Positions 53,882 to 63,002 of a stretch of DNA of 64,000 nt are shown one piece after another. The translations under genes and the position numbers were made by a program. Source of the DNA: [Flexibacter] sp. ATCC 35208 (GTDB taxonomy: Bacteria; Bacteroidota; Bacteroidia; Chitinophagales; Chitinophagaceae); the NCBI RefSeq assembly GCF_001975825.1, contig NZ_MTKN01000027.1, positions 34,436-98,435 on the forward strand. Direction: 5' to 3'. Positions within the stretch are counted from its first letter, which is position 1. Every line of letters starts with the position of its first letter. A model generated the notes under the pieces. It ran no database searches. It saw only the letters and a program-made list of their open reading frames with translations, and had not been told where the DNA came from.

Positions 53882-54913
53882 TTGAGAATATTTGTAGATG
53901 ACGGACTTTCTACTGTAAAAAAGAAGATCACAGGTATTGGCTGGTACACAGTAGAACAGATAGAGATCATTCAGGCGCTGGGGCATGAAGTGTCAAAACC
54001 TGTCTATCCTGCATTTTTTATGAAGGTACCGGATGCTGTGAAACGGCTTTTGTACATCAAATATTTTGCAGGTAGATATACTGGTAGTAGTCGTTACGAT
54101 GTTATCCATTATACGAATTTCTTTATGCCCGCGAAAAAGCACCGTGCAAAGACGATGGTGACGATCCATGATCTGTCGCCTTATTACCTGCCGGAAACAT
54201 TCCCGCCGGTATATCGGGCTTATGCTACTCGTACGATCAGTAATTCTATGTTGTATGCTGATCGTGTATGTGTGCCTTCGTTGGCTGTGAAGAATGAACT
54301 GATTACACAGTTTCCGGAACAGCAGCACAAAATCGTTGTGATGCCAACCATTATCAGGGACAGTGTTACATCATTCCTCAATAGTAATAAACTTACAGAA
54401 GAAGGTCCCTTCTTTTTATATGTTGGTGTACTGGAGAAGCGGAAAAACCTTGAAATGTTATGCCGTGCTTTCAGGGAGTTCAGTGCGCAGCATCGCGATG
54501 TGAAACTGGTACTTGTCGGAAAACCCGGATATGGATTTGAAGATATTGAAAAGGAAATAAATAGTTGCAGCGCCATTGAGTATAGGAATTATGTGGAAGA
54601 AAGTGAAATGATGCAATTGTACGCCGACGCACTGGCATTTGTATTCCCCTCTCTTTATGAAGGATTTGGGAAACCTGTTGTGGAAGCCATGTATTTCAAT
54701 ATACCGATCATTGCCTCAGATATTCCTACGAACGTGGAACTGCACCAGAAACATGGTGAAAAATTACAGTTGTTCGGTAAGCGGGACGCCGCAGACCTAA
54801 AACAAGCAATGGAAAATATATATAGCCATCCTCATAAGATTGAATATCCTTCACTGGATATTTACCGCAAAGAGTTTGTGATGGACCAGATAGAAGCAAT
54901 ATACCGTTTTTAA
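53882..54913 (+). CDS. Family 4 glycosyltransferase
   Basis: 343 residues from TTG at 53882 (reading RIFVDDGLSTVKKKITGIGW). The GT4 donor half has FFLYVGVLEKRKNLEMLCRA, VLVGKPGYGFEDIE and EX7E in FPSLYEGFGKPVVEAMYFN. It starts 4 bases after the stop of the preceding GT, another rare start codon in this stretch. Acceptor and donor unknown. Confidence 0.87.
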   Translation: MRIFVDDGLSTVKKKITGIGWYTVEQIEIIQALGHEVSKPVYPAFFMKVPDAVKRLLYIKYFAGRYTGSSRYDVIHYTNFFMPAKKHRAKTMVTIHDLSPYYLPETFPPVYRAYATRTISNSMLYADRVCVPSLAVKNELITQFPEQQHKIVVMPTIIRDSVTSFLNSNKLTEEGPFFLYVGVLEKRKNLEMLCRAFREFSAQHRDVKLVLVGKPGYGFEDIEKEINSCSAIEYRNYVEESEMMQLYADALAFVFPSLYEGFGKPVVEAMYFNIPIIASDIPTNVELHQKHGEKLQLFGKRDAADLKQAMENIYSHPHKIEYPSLDIYRKEFVMDQIEAIYRF

Positions 54914-54932
54914 GAAACAGAGTTATTAAACA

Positions 54933-56114
54933 ATGACAGCTGACAAAAAACCAGGATGCCTGCTGCTGATATCCAAACTACCGTATCCTCCGGTAGGAGG
55001 TGATAGAGTAAAAAACTATAATCTCATCAGGATATTGAGCAGATATTACGCCTTAGATCTGGTAGTGATTACCGAAGAGAAGCCTGATGAAGCATCAGTG
55101 GAATTTATGCAACGTTATACGAATAGTTGCAAGGTATTTCTTTACCCTAAATGGCGGTTTTACATCAATGCACTGGTAGGCCTGCTGGGTAAGGAACCTA
55201 TCCAGGTGTCTTACTATTACTTCCGTGAAGTGCAAAAGTACGTCGATGGGTTGCAGGAACAGGCTGCTATTGTGATAGCAAATTTGATCAGAACAGCAAA
55301 ATATGTAAATACCAGTAAGGCTAAGGTATTGGATATAAATGATTCACTTGCAATAAATTATAAACGGTCTATCGGCAATGTCTCATCCTTGTTCTGGAAA
55401 ACTATTTACAGGCTGGAAGTAAACCGGCTCTTTGCCTTCGAACAGAAGTGCATAGAGCAATTTGGGTCAACCTTGTTTGTAAATGAATCAGAATATGATT
55501 ACTGGAAAGATAAGGGCAACGTGCATTACGTACCATTTGGTGTAGACGATAAGTTGTTTTCCTACAACCAGTATGATATGCGATATTCAAATGCCATAAC
55601 TTTCTTTGGCAAGATGGATTACCAGCCAAATGTTGACACGGTTGTCTGGTTTGCAAAGAATGTATTGGAGAAGCTGGATCCGGGTATAAAATTCATAATC
55701 GTAGGGGCAAGACCATCAAATGAAGTATTGAACCTATCTTTGAACTATAAAAACCTGGAGGTGACAGGATTTGTGGAAGACCCCTATCTGATCATCGCTT
55801 CATCGTTTTTGTCAGTAGCGCCCATGCAAACGGGGGCCGGATTACAGAACAAGGTGCTGGAGGCAATGGCGCTGGGCCAGGTGGTATTGACTAATCAGCT
55901 GGCTGCAAAGCCCATTATGCATGCAGAAGATAACAAACATCTACTACTGGCAGAGACTCCGGATGAAATAGCTGACAGAATCAACGAAATATTCAGGGAT
56001 CGGAATAAATACGCCCATATCGGGCAAAATGCCCGGGAGCTCATGAGCCGGTATTACACCCTGCAATGTTATGAGCAGAAGGTCATGAATGTATTGAATA
56101 CGGTGGCACATTAA
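54933..56114 (+). CDS. Family 4 glycosyltransferase
   Basis: 393 residues. The N-terminal motif LISKLPYPPVGGDRVKNYNL is typical of GT4 enzymes whose glycine-rich loop binds the donor. The C-terminal half has ITFFGKMDYQPNVDTVVWFA, FIIVGARPSNEV and APMQTGAGLQNKVLEAMALG. It is the last transferase before the GDP-fucose genes. Confidence 0.88.
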   Translation: MTADKKPGCLLLISKLPYPPVGGDRVKNYNLIRILSRYYALDLVVITEEKPDEASVEFMQRYTNSCKVFLYPKWRFYINALVGLLGKEPIQVSYYYFREVQKYVDGLQEQAAIVIANLIRTAKYVNTSKAKVLDINDSLAINYKRSIGNVSSLFWKTIYRLEVNRLFAFEQKCIEQFGSTLFVNESEYDYWKDKGNVHYVPFGVDDKLFSYNQYDMRYSNAITFFGKMDYQPNVDTVVWFAKNVLEKLDPGIKFIIVGARPSNEVLNLSLNYKNLEVTGFVEDPYLIIASSFLSVAPMQTGAGLQNKVLEAMALGQVVLTNQLAAKPIMHAEDNKHLLLAETPDEIADRINEIFRDRNKYAHIGQNARELMSRYYTLQCYEQKVMNVLNTVAH

Positions 56115-56152
56115 ATTGTAATTTTGAAAATCAAGTATATAAAAACCTAATA

Positions 56153-57265
56153 ATGAAAAAAGCACTTATTACAGGTATTACTGGTCAAGATGGTGCATAT
56201 CTGACTGAATTACTATTGAAGAAAGGGTATGAAGTGCACGGTATCAAGCGCCGTAGTTCACTTTTTAATACTGATCGTATAGACCATCTTTACCAGGATC
56301 CACATGAAAATAAAGTTAGCTTGCAGCTTCATTATGGGGATCTGACAGATTCTACCAACCTGATTCGTATTGTTCAGCAGGTCCAACCTGACGAAATCTT
56401 TAACCTCGGTGCCATGAGCCATGTACAGGTGAGTTTTGAAACCCCTGAATATACTGCCAATGCCGACGGTATTGGTACACTGAGGATACTGGAAGCAGTT
56501 CGTTTGTTAGGACTGACTCAGAAAACAAAAATATACCAGGCGTCTACTTCCGAGTTGTATGGTCTGGTACAGGAGGTGCCTCAGTCTGAAAGAACCCCCT
56601 TCTATCCCCGTTCTCCCTATGCAGTAGCCAAGATGTATGCTTACTGGATCACAGTGAACTACAGAGAAGCTTACAATATGTATGCTTGTAATGGTATCCT
56701 GTTTAACCATGAAAGCCCACTGAGAGGCGAGACCTTTGTCACCCGCAAGATTACAAGAGGAGTCGCTAAGATCGCGTTGGGTATGCAGGATAAACTGTTT
56801 ATGGGTAATCTGGATGCAAAACGTGACTGGGGTCATGCAAAAGATTATGTAGAAGCCATGTGGCTGATCCTCCAGCAGGATAAACCTGAGGATTATGTAA
56901 TAGCAACGGGTATTACTACCCCAGTTAGAGAGTTTATTAGAATGGCTTTTGCAGAAGCAGGTATAGAACTTGAATTCAAAGGTACTGGTGTCGATGAAAA
57001 AGCATTTGTGAAAAGCAAGGCGGCAGATGTGGCAGGGGTAGAGATAGGTCAGGAAGTAGTTGCGATCGATCCCCGTTATTTCCGTCCTACAGAAGTAGAC
57101 CTGCTGATAGGTGATCCTACCAAATCACAACAGCAATTGGGCTGGAAGCCGAAATACGATCTGGCTGCACTGGTAAAGGAAATGGTGGCAGCTGATCTCG
57201 AGCTGTTCAGACGTGAAAAGTTGTTGAAAGATGCAGGATACAAAGTTCTAAATCAATTTGAATAG
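56153..57265 (+). CDS. gmd: GDP-mannose 4,6-dehydratase
   Basis: Makes GDP-4-keto-6-deoxymannose from GDP-mannose, the first step to GDP-L-fucose. 370 residues, full family length. TGITGQDG at 7-14 binds NADP, the active site has STSELYG and YAVAKMYAYW, and NHESPLRGETFVTRKITRG with LGNLDAKRDWGHAKDYV-type spacing (here MGNLDAKRDWGHAKDYVEAM) is the Gmd signature. fcl follows 5 bases later, so the two steps are coexpressed. Confidence 0.96.
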   Translation: MKKALITGITGQDGAYLTELLLKKGYEVHGIKRRSSLFNTDRIDHLYQDPHENKVSLQLHYGDLTDSTNLIRIVQQVQPDEIFNLGAMSHVQVSFETPEYTANADGIGTLRILEAVRLLGLTQKTKIYQASTSELYGLVQEVPQSERTPFYPRSPYAVAKMYAYWITVNYREAYNMYACNGILFNHESPLRGETFVTRKITRGVAKIALGMQDKLFMGNLDAKRDWGHAKDYVEAMWLILQQDKPEDYVIATGITTPVREFIRMAFAEAGIELEFKGTGVDEKAFVKSKAADVAGVEIGQEVVAIDPRYFRPTEVDLLIGDPTKSQQQLGWKPKYDLAALVKEMVAADLELFRREKLLKDAGYKVLNQFE

Positions 57266-57270
57266 ACCTC

Positions 57271-58206
57271 ATGCAAAAGACTGATAAAATATATGTGGCA
57301 GGCCACCGTGGAATGGTTGGCTCTGCCATAGTGAGAAGACTTGAGAATAGTGGGTTCCACAATATCATTGTCAGAACCTCCAAAGAGCTGGATTTGCGTG
57401 ATCAACAGGCTACAGCCAGATTTTTTGCTGAAGAAAAGCCTGATGTGGTATTCCTGGCTGCAGCTAAAGTGGGAGGTATTATTGCAAATAATACTTACAG
57501 AGGCGAATTTATTTATGAAAATCTGATGATCCAGAACAACATTATTCATAATGCTTATCTCGTAGGTGTTAAGAAACTGATGTTCCTGGGATCTTCATGC
57601 ATATACCCAAGGTTGGCCCCACAGCCGTTGAAGGAGGATTACCTGCTTACCGGCCTGCTGGAACCTACTAATGAACCATATGCTATTGCCAAGATAGCAG
57701 GTATCAAAATGTGTGATGCCTACAGGGCGCAATACGGTTGTAACTTTATTTCTGTAATGCCAACTAACCTGTATGGACCAAACGATAACTATGATCTGAA
57801 TACCTCGCATGTACTGCCAGCGTTGCTGCGCAAGTTCCATGAGGCCAGAATCAACAATACACCGGAAGTAGTGATATGGGGTACGGGAACACCACTGCGT
57901 GAGTTCCTGCATGCAGATGATATGGCTGATGCATGTTTTTATTTAATTCAGCATTATAATGAGGAAGGACTGGTGAATATCGGAACCGGTGTAGATATTA
58001 GTATTGGTGATCTGGCGTTGATGATTAAGAAAATTGTAGGCTATGAAGGCAAGCTGACATTTGATTCCAGCAAGCCGGATGGTACTCCTCGTAAACTGAT
58101 GGATGTAAGTAAACTGACTGGATTGGGATGGAAGGCCAGCATACAATTGGAAGAGGGGATCCGTTCAGTATACGAACAGGTAAAAAATACTCATTGGAAA
58201 AATTAG
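57271..58206 (+). CDS. fcl: GDP-L-fucose synthase
   Basis: Epimerises and reduces the Gmd product to GDP-L-fucose with NADPH. 311 residues. GHRGMVGSAIVRRL is the nucleotide site; the catalytic residues lie in FLGSSCIYPRLAPQPLKEDY and EPYAIAKIAGIKMCDAYR (Tyr, Lys); NLYGPNDNYDLNTSHVLPAL and REFLHADDMADACF complete the family pattern. Completes the fucose donor route for the GT11 enzyme at 46493. Confidence 0.96.
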   Translation: MQKTDKIYVAGHRGMVGSAIVRRLENSGFHNIIVRTSKELDLRDQQATARFFAEEKPDVVFLAAAKVGGIIANNTYRGEFIYENLMIQNNIIHNAYLVGVKKLMFLGSSCIYPRLAPQPLKEDYLLTGLLEPTNEPYAIAKIAGIKMCDAYRAQYGCNFISVMPTNLYGPNDNYDLNTSHVLPALLRKFHEARINNTPEVVIWGTGTPLREFLHADDMADACFYLIQHYNEEGLVNIGTGVDISIGDLALMIKKIVGYEGKLTFDSSKPDGTPRKLMDVSKLTGLGWKASIQLEEGIRSVYEQVKNTHWKN

Positions 58207-58208
58207 TT

Positions 58209-59291
58209 ATGAAAAACCACAATCACGTTTTTATTATGGCAGGTGGCGTTGGAAGTCGCTTCTGGCCTAAAAGTAGGAATAACTATCCCAAACAGTTCAT
58301 TGATATCCTTGGCATAGGCAAATCATTGTTACAATTGACTTATGAGCGGTTTAATAAAATTATACCTGCTGAGAATATCTATGTAGTAACCAATACTGCC
58401 TATAAAGGACTCATCCAGGAACAGTTGCCCGAAGTGTTAGCTGACAATATCCTTTGCGAACCTTCCCGGAATAACACTGCACCAGGTATTGCATATGCTG
58501 CATTTAAAATATTGGCAAAAGATGCGAATGCCTCTATGGTTATTGCTCCTTCTGATCATTTTATTCTCAGGGAAGAAACTTTCCTTGGAAAAATTCAGCA
58601 GGCATTAAATATCGTAGCTGAAAAGGATATATTATTAACCCTTGGTATTACACCTACCAGACCTGATACTGGTTACGGTTATATCAAGTTTGCAGAGAAG
58701 GGAGTAGAGGATATTCATAAGGTGATAAAGTTCACTGAAAAACCAGTTTTGTCCAAGGCGCTTGAATTTTTAAACAGCGGCGACTATGTATGGAATGCAG
58801 GCATTTTCATCTGGAAGGCACAATCTATACTCAATGCAGTAAAGCAGCTGACCCCTGAATTATATGACCTTTTCAGTAAAGGTGAGGGGCTCTATAATAC
58901 CGCTCAGGAACAGGTATTCATAGATCAGCATTATCCACAGTCACCCAATATTTCCATAGATTATGCAGTAATGGAAAAGGCGGAAAATGTATATACTATG
59001 CCTGTTGAGTTTGGCTGGAGTGATCTTGGTACCTGGGCATCCCTGTTCATGGTAGCTGAAAAGCAGGATGACAGTAACAACGTTTTTTCTGGTGGCGATG
59101 GGAAGCTGGAAGATACCTCTGATTGTATCATTCATATACCCAAAGATAAACTGGCAGTGATTCGTGGACTGAAAGATTTCATTGTTGTAGATGATGGAAA
59201 TGTATTGCTGATCTATCCTAAAACAGCAGAACAGGAAATTAAACGAGTGACGGAACAGCTTCGGATACAGAATAAGATCAGCCATTTATAA
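58209..59291 (+). CDS. manC: Mannose-1-phosphate guanylyltransferase
   Basis: Makes GDP-mannose from GTP and mannose-1-phosphate. 360 residues from ATG at 58209, 2 bases after the fcl stop. The nucleotidyl site is MAGGVGSRFWPKSRNNYPKQ (10-29), then PSRNNTAPGIAYAA, VIAPSDHFI, KFTEKPVLSKALEFL, NAGIFIWKA and IDYAVMEKAENV. There is no phosphomannose isomerase domain, so it is the short single-function type. An ATG 81 bases upstream lies in frame but within fcl and adds non-family residues. Confidence 0.95.
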   Translation: MKNHNHVFIMAGGVGSRFWPKSRNNYPKQFIDILGIGKSLLQLTYERFNKIIPAENIYVVTNTAYKGLIQEQLPEVLADNILCEPSRNNTAPGIAYAAFKILAKDANASMVIAPSDHFILREETFLGKIQQALNIVAEKDILLTLGITPTRPDTGYGYIKFAEKGVEDIHKVIKFTEKPVLSKALEFLNSGDYVWNAGIFIWKAQSILNAVKQLTPELYDLFSKGEGLYNTAQEQVFIDQHYPQSPNISIDYAVMEKAENVYTMPVEFGWSDLGTWASLFMVAEKQDDSNNVFSGGDGKLEDTSDCIIHIPKDKLAVIRGLKDFIVVDDGNVLLIYPKTAEQEIKRVTEQLRIQNKISHL

Positions 59292-59335
59292 TGGTCTTTT
59301 AATTCACGTTAGTCCGATATTCCTGTAAAAGGAAA

Positions 59336-59343
59336 TATATTTG
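59336..59343 (+). promoter_or_regulatory. Putative -7 promoter element TATATTTG
   Basis: Match to TAnnTTTG, 24 bases upstream of the Wzi-like gene. It suggests that this gene can be transcribed apart from the long operon. Confidence 0.5.
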
Positions 59344-59367
59344 TGGCTGGCAAGCTAATTCTTTTCT

Positions 59368-60939
59368 ATGTTCAAATCATGTTTTACCTCATCAATACTC
59401 CTGCTAGGCTGTAGCATAGTGGCATCAGTGTCTGTGAATGCACAAAGTATAGGCCGACAATATTCACTTGGCTTTTATCAAAACTCAACGGATAGTCTGG
59501 GTTACCATTCTTCCCAGCGGGACTACAGCCTGGAACCATCGTTTGATCTTCCAAAAGGAGATACAACCCGTAAGCAGAGCTGGTTGTATCGTAAATTGTT
59601 TAGAGAACATCTGTTGGAGGTAAAAGATGATGATTTTACTTTTTATGCAAGTATACTTCCGGATTTTCAGATTGGGCATAGCAATGTAAATGGTAGAACA
59701 TGGCTGAATACCCGGGGCGTAATAGCTGGTGGTACTATTGGACATAATCTCACATTTAGAACAGAGTTCTACGAGAATCAGGGAAAATTTGCATCCTATA
59801 TCGATGAATATAGCCGGAAAAATGACATTGTGCCCGGACAGGGACAATGGAAGGCATTTAATACAAATGCATTTGACTTCGCATATTCATCAGCACTCAT
59901 AAATTATAAAGCGGGACGTCATTTTGATTTTCAGCTGGGTTATGACAAGAACTTTATAGGCGATGGCTATCGCTCTATGTTGTTGTCGGATGCTTCGTTC
60001 AACTATCCTTTCCTGAAAATTATAGCTAATCTGGGGCGTGTACAGTATACCACTATGTGGGCGCAGTTCGTAGATATGCAATATCCTAAATCTTCTTATG
60101 ATAATGGTTATCGAAAGAAATGGGGCGTATTTAATTACCTGGACTGGAATGTCAGCAAGAAGTTTTCCATCGGATTGTTTGAAGCTGTAATATGGCAGGA
60201 CTCTGATTCTACAGGCAAAAGAGGATTTGATGTGAGTTATCTGAACCCCATCGTTTTCCTTCGTCCGGTCGAATTCTCAGTAGGTTCTCCTGATAATGCA
60301 CTATTGGGGCTTAACCTAAAGTATGCTCCTTCAGTGAACAGTACTATTTATGGTCAGTTTATTCTGGATGAATTCGTGCTGAAGGAAATGACCAGTGGTA
60401 GCGGTTGGTGGGCCAATAAATTTGGCGGTCAGCTGGGTTTCCGTTCCAACAGCCTTTTTAAGGTGCCTAACCTGAATGCATTGACAGAAGTGAATGCAGC
60501 CCGTCCATATACTTACTCTCAGCGTACTACGCTCAATAACTATGGTCACTACAATCAGCCATTGGCACATCCGCTGGGAGCAAACTTTGTGGAGTGGGTC
60601 AATATTGCAGATTACCGGTACAAACGCTTTTTCCTCCGTGGACAGATTACCTATGCAAAGTATGGTTTGGATTCTGCCGGAATCAATTATGGGAGTAACA
60701 TTTTCGAGTCTTATAATACCCGTGCAGAAGACTTTGGTAACCACATAGGACAAGGTCTGAAAACCACCCTGACGAATATTCAAGGTACAGTTGCTTACCT
60801 GCTGAATCCTAAATATAACCTGCGCCTGGAAGCATCTGTGACCGCACGTCAGGAAAAGAATAACCAGTGGACCAAGAACGAATTTGTGTTCAATCTGGGT
60901 CTTCGGGCCAGCTTCCGACAGCTCTACTATGATTTCTAA
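59368..60939 (+). CDS. Wzi-like capsule assembly outer membrane protein
   Basis: 523 residues. Signal peptide to about 25 (LLLGCSIVASVSVNAQ). The mature chain is a beta-barrel with many amphipathic strands (FTFYASILPDFQIGHSNVNG, GRHFDFQLGYDKNFIGDGYR, AQFVDMQYPKSSYDNGYRKK) and ends in the C-terminal signature LGLRASFRQLYYDF. The FxxGYDKNFIGDGYRSM element fits Wzi-like proteins, which hold capsule at the surface. The last gene of the locus, with its own promoter and terminator. Confidence 0.83.
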   Translation: MFKSCFTSSILLLGCSIVASVSVNAQSIGRQYSLGFYQNSTDSLGYHSSQRDYSLEPSFDLPKGDTTRKQSWLYRKLFREHLLEVKDDDFTFYASILPDFQIGHSNVNGRTWLNTRGVIAGGTIGHNLTFRTEFYENQGKFASYIDEYSRKNDIVPGQGQWKAFNTNAFDFAYSSALINYKAGRHFDFQLGYDKNFIGDGYRSMLLSDASFNYPFLKIIANLGRVQYTTMWAQFVDMQYPKSSYDNGYRKKWGVFNYLDWNVSKKFSIGLFEAVIWQDSDSTGKRGFDVSYLNPIVFLRPVEFSVGSPDNALLGLNLKYAPSVNSTIYGQFILDEFVLKEMTSGSGWWANKFGGQLGFRSNSLFKVPNLNALTEVNAARPYTYSQRTTLNNYGHYNQPLAHPLGANFVEWVNIADYRYKRFFLRGQITYAKYGLDSAGINYGSNIFESYNTRAEDFGNHIGQGLKTTLTNIQGTVAYLLNPKYNLRLEASVTARQEKNNQWTKNEFVFNLGLRASFRQLYYDF

Positions 60940-60960
60940 TTTCTTATAATATCTCATTAT

Positions 60961-61000
60961 GAAAACGCTTTTGCCACCCGGCAAAAGCGTTTTCGTTTTA
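60961..61000 (+). terminator. Intrinsic terminator ending the polysaccharide locus
   Basis: A perfect 15-bp stem GAAAACGCTTTTGCC (60961-60975) / 60980-60994, loop ACCC, then GTTTTA. It lies 21 bases after the wzi-like stop and only 18 bases before the ABC-F start. Confidence 0.88.
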
Positions 61001-61017
61001 ATTACTAACTTCGCCTC

Positions 61018-62928
61018 ATGCATTATGTTACAGTAGAAGGGCTTACAAAGTCCTACGGCGCAGGCCCCTTGTTTAAAGATATTTCTTTCCATATCGAAGA
61101 AGGTGACAAAATCGCCCTGGTGGCGCTGAATGGTACCGGTAAGTCCACCCTGCTCCGCATTCTTTGCGGTCAGGAAACCCCCGATGCCGGCACGGTATGG
61201 ATACACAAAGATGTAACAGTAGTAATGCTGGAACAGCAAAATGCTTTCAATCCCGGAGAAACCATCTCCCGCCATATATTCTCACAGGGGCACCCTGTAC
61301 TGTCCGCTATCAGAGATTATGAAATGCTGACAGAAGAAGGCGAGGAGCCGGATCTGGATAAGCTCACCAAAGCCATCGAACGTATGGATGAGCTGAACGC
61401 ATGGCACTTTGATTCCAAGGTAAAACAGATCCTGGGCAAACTGAATATTCACCACATGGAACAGCTGATGGGCAGTCTGTCCGGTGGTCAGGTAAAAAGA
61501 GTGGCGCTGGCCAAGGTGCTGATCGATATCGGCTTTGAACACAGACATACCCTGCTCATCATGGATGAACCGACCAACCACCTGGACGTAAGCATGATCG
61601 AGTGGCTGGAAAACTACCTGGACCAGGAAAGAGTGACCCTGCTGCTCGTAACGCACGACCGTTACTTCCTCGATAGTGTGTGTAATGAGATTATGGAAAT
61701 CGATCAGCAACAGCTGTATATCTATAAAGGTGATTACGAGAACTATCTCGAAAAGAAAGCGACCCGTGAAGAAATGAATAAATCCAGTGTGGAAAAGGCC
61801 CGCAACGTATTCCGTAAAGAGCTGGAATGGATGCGCAAACAGCCCAAGGCACGTACTACAAAGTCTAAATCACGAATAGATGCATTTACCGATGTAAAGG
61901 AAAAAGCCAGTGTAAGGCTGGAAAAACAGCAGCTGGAGCTAAATGTGAAGATGACCCGACTGGGAGGCAAGATCATCGAAATGAAAAAAGTATACAAGGC
62001 GTACGGCGATTTACAGATACTGAAAGGCTTTGACTATACATTTAAGAGAGGAGAACGCGTAGGCGTGGTGGGTAAGAACGGTGTGGGGAAATCCACATTC
62101 CTCAACATGTTGCTGGGATTGGAACAGCCTGATTCCGGAAAGATCAATACAGGGGAAACCATTGTATTCGGTAACTACGATCAACGTGGCCTGATTATAA
62201 AGGAAGATATGCGGGTGATCGAATTCGTAAAGAATATCGCCGAAAACTTCCCGCTGGCAGATGGTACCAAAGTGAGTGCCGCCCAGTTCTTACAGTTATT
62301 CCTGTTCCCGCCTGAGAAGCAGTATACCTACATCTCCAAACTGAGTGGTGGTGAAAAGAGAAGATTACACTTATTGAGCATACTCTTCCGTAACCCGAAC
62401 TTCCTGGTACTGGATGAGCCTACGAACGACCTGGATCTGCCTACCCTGAGTATTCTGGAAGACTTCCTGCTGGATTTCCAGGGATGTCTGATCATCGTGA
62501 GCCACGATCGTTATTTCATGGATAAACTGGTAGATCACCTGTTTGTATTTGAAGGACAGGGAGAGGTACGAGACTTTCCGGGCAACTATACCCAGTACCG
62601 TGATTGGGAAAAGGATAAACCTGAAAGAGAAAAAGAAGCTGCTGAGCAGAAAGCTGCACCAACACCAGTGGCAGAACCTGTAGCTGCTGCGGTAGCAGCA
62701 CCGGCTGCACCCGCCCGTAAAATGTCTTTCAAAGAAAAGCGTGAATTGGAACTGCTGGAAAAGGAAATTGCGGACCTGGAAAAAGAGAAAGCAACCCTGG
62801 ATGCAAAAATGGCGGCAGGCGATATACCCTATGCAGAATTGGAACCGATGGCGCGCCGTGTGGGAGAAGTGATCGGCCTGCTGGATGAAAAAGGACTGCG
62901 GTGGCTGGAATTGAGTGAACTAGGCTGA
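61018..62928 (+). CDS. ABC-F family ATP-binding protein (Uup-like)
   Basis: 636 residues without membrane segments. Two ABC ATPase domains: LNGTGKSTLLRILCG with LSGGQVKRVALAK and LLIMDEPTNHLD, then GKNGVGKSTFLNMLLG with LSGGEKRRLHLLS and FLVLDEPTNDLD. A linker with KATREEMNKSSVEKARN lies between them (P-site-tRNA interaction region). After an Ala/Pro-rich stretch (about 545-565) the C-terminal coiled coil (KEKRELELLEKEIADLEKEK) is that of Uup. ABC-F proteins act at the ribosome or, for Uup, in DNA repair. Antibiotic resistance type is possible but not indicated. Confidence 0.92.
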   Translation: MHYVTVEGLTKSYGAGPLFKDISFHIEEGDKIALVALNGTGKSTLLRILCGQETPDAGTVWIHKDVTVVMLEQQNAFNPGETISRHIFSQGHPVLSAIRDYEMLTEEGEEPDLDKLTKAIERMDELNAWHFDSKVKQILGKLNIHHMEQLMGSLSGGQVKRVALAKVLIDIGFEHRHTLLIMDEPTNHLDVSMIEWLENYLDQERVTLLLVTHDRYFLDSVCNEIMEIDQQQLYIYKGDYENYLEKKATREEMNKSSVEKARNVFRKELEWMRKQPKARTTKSKSRIDAFTDVKEKASVRLEKQQLELNVKMTRLGGKIIEMKKVYKAYGDLQILKGFDYTFKRGERVGVVGKNGVGKSTFLNMLLGLEQPDSGKINTGETIVFGNYDQRGLIIKEDMRVIEFVKNIAENFPLADGTKVSAAQFLQLFLFPPEKQYTYISKLSGGEKRRLHLLSILFRNPNFLVLDEPTNDLDLPTLSILEDFLLDFQGCLIIVSHDRYFMDKLVDHLFVFEGQGEVRDFPGNYTQYRDWEKDKPEREKEAAEQKAAPTPVAEPVAAAVAAPAAPARKMSFKEKRELELLEKEIADLEKEKATLDAKMAAGDIPYAELEPMARRVGEVIGLLDEKGLRWLELSELG

Positions 62929-62962
62929 TAAATAATTGAGTGAATTAAGTTAAAATAAAAAG

Positions 62963-62989
62963 GGCTGACCATCAAAGGTCAGCCTTTTT
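62963..62989. terminator. Intrinsic terminator between convergent genes
   Basis: Stem GGCTGACC (62963-62970) / GGTCAGCC (62977-62984) with T5 on the right and A4 on the left, so it can serve both the ABC-F gene and the minus-strand gene at 63003. Confidence 0.85.
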
Positions 62990-63002
62990 GTATATGTACG
63001 AA

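Noticed and set aside
40706..60939. Whole polysaccharide locus as a recent mobile island
   Set aside because: I see no integrase, transposase, tRNA target or flanking repeats; a base composition calculation would be needed and was not done.
60331..61275. Minus-strand ORF of 314 codons opposite the wzi-like gene
   Set aside because: It runs antisense to a convincing signal-peptide barrel protein and through a terminator, and its translation shows no domain or sensible composition.
61018..62928. ABC-F protein as an antibiotic resistance factor
   Set aside because: The C-terminal coiled coil matches Uup-type housekeeping members, and no resistance context is seen.
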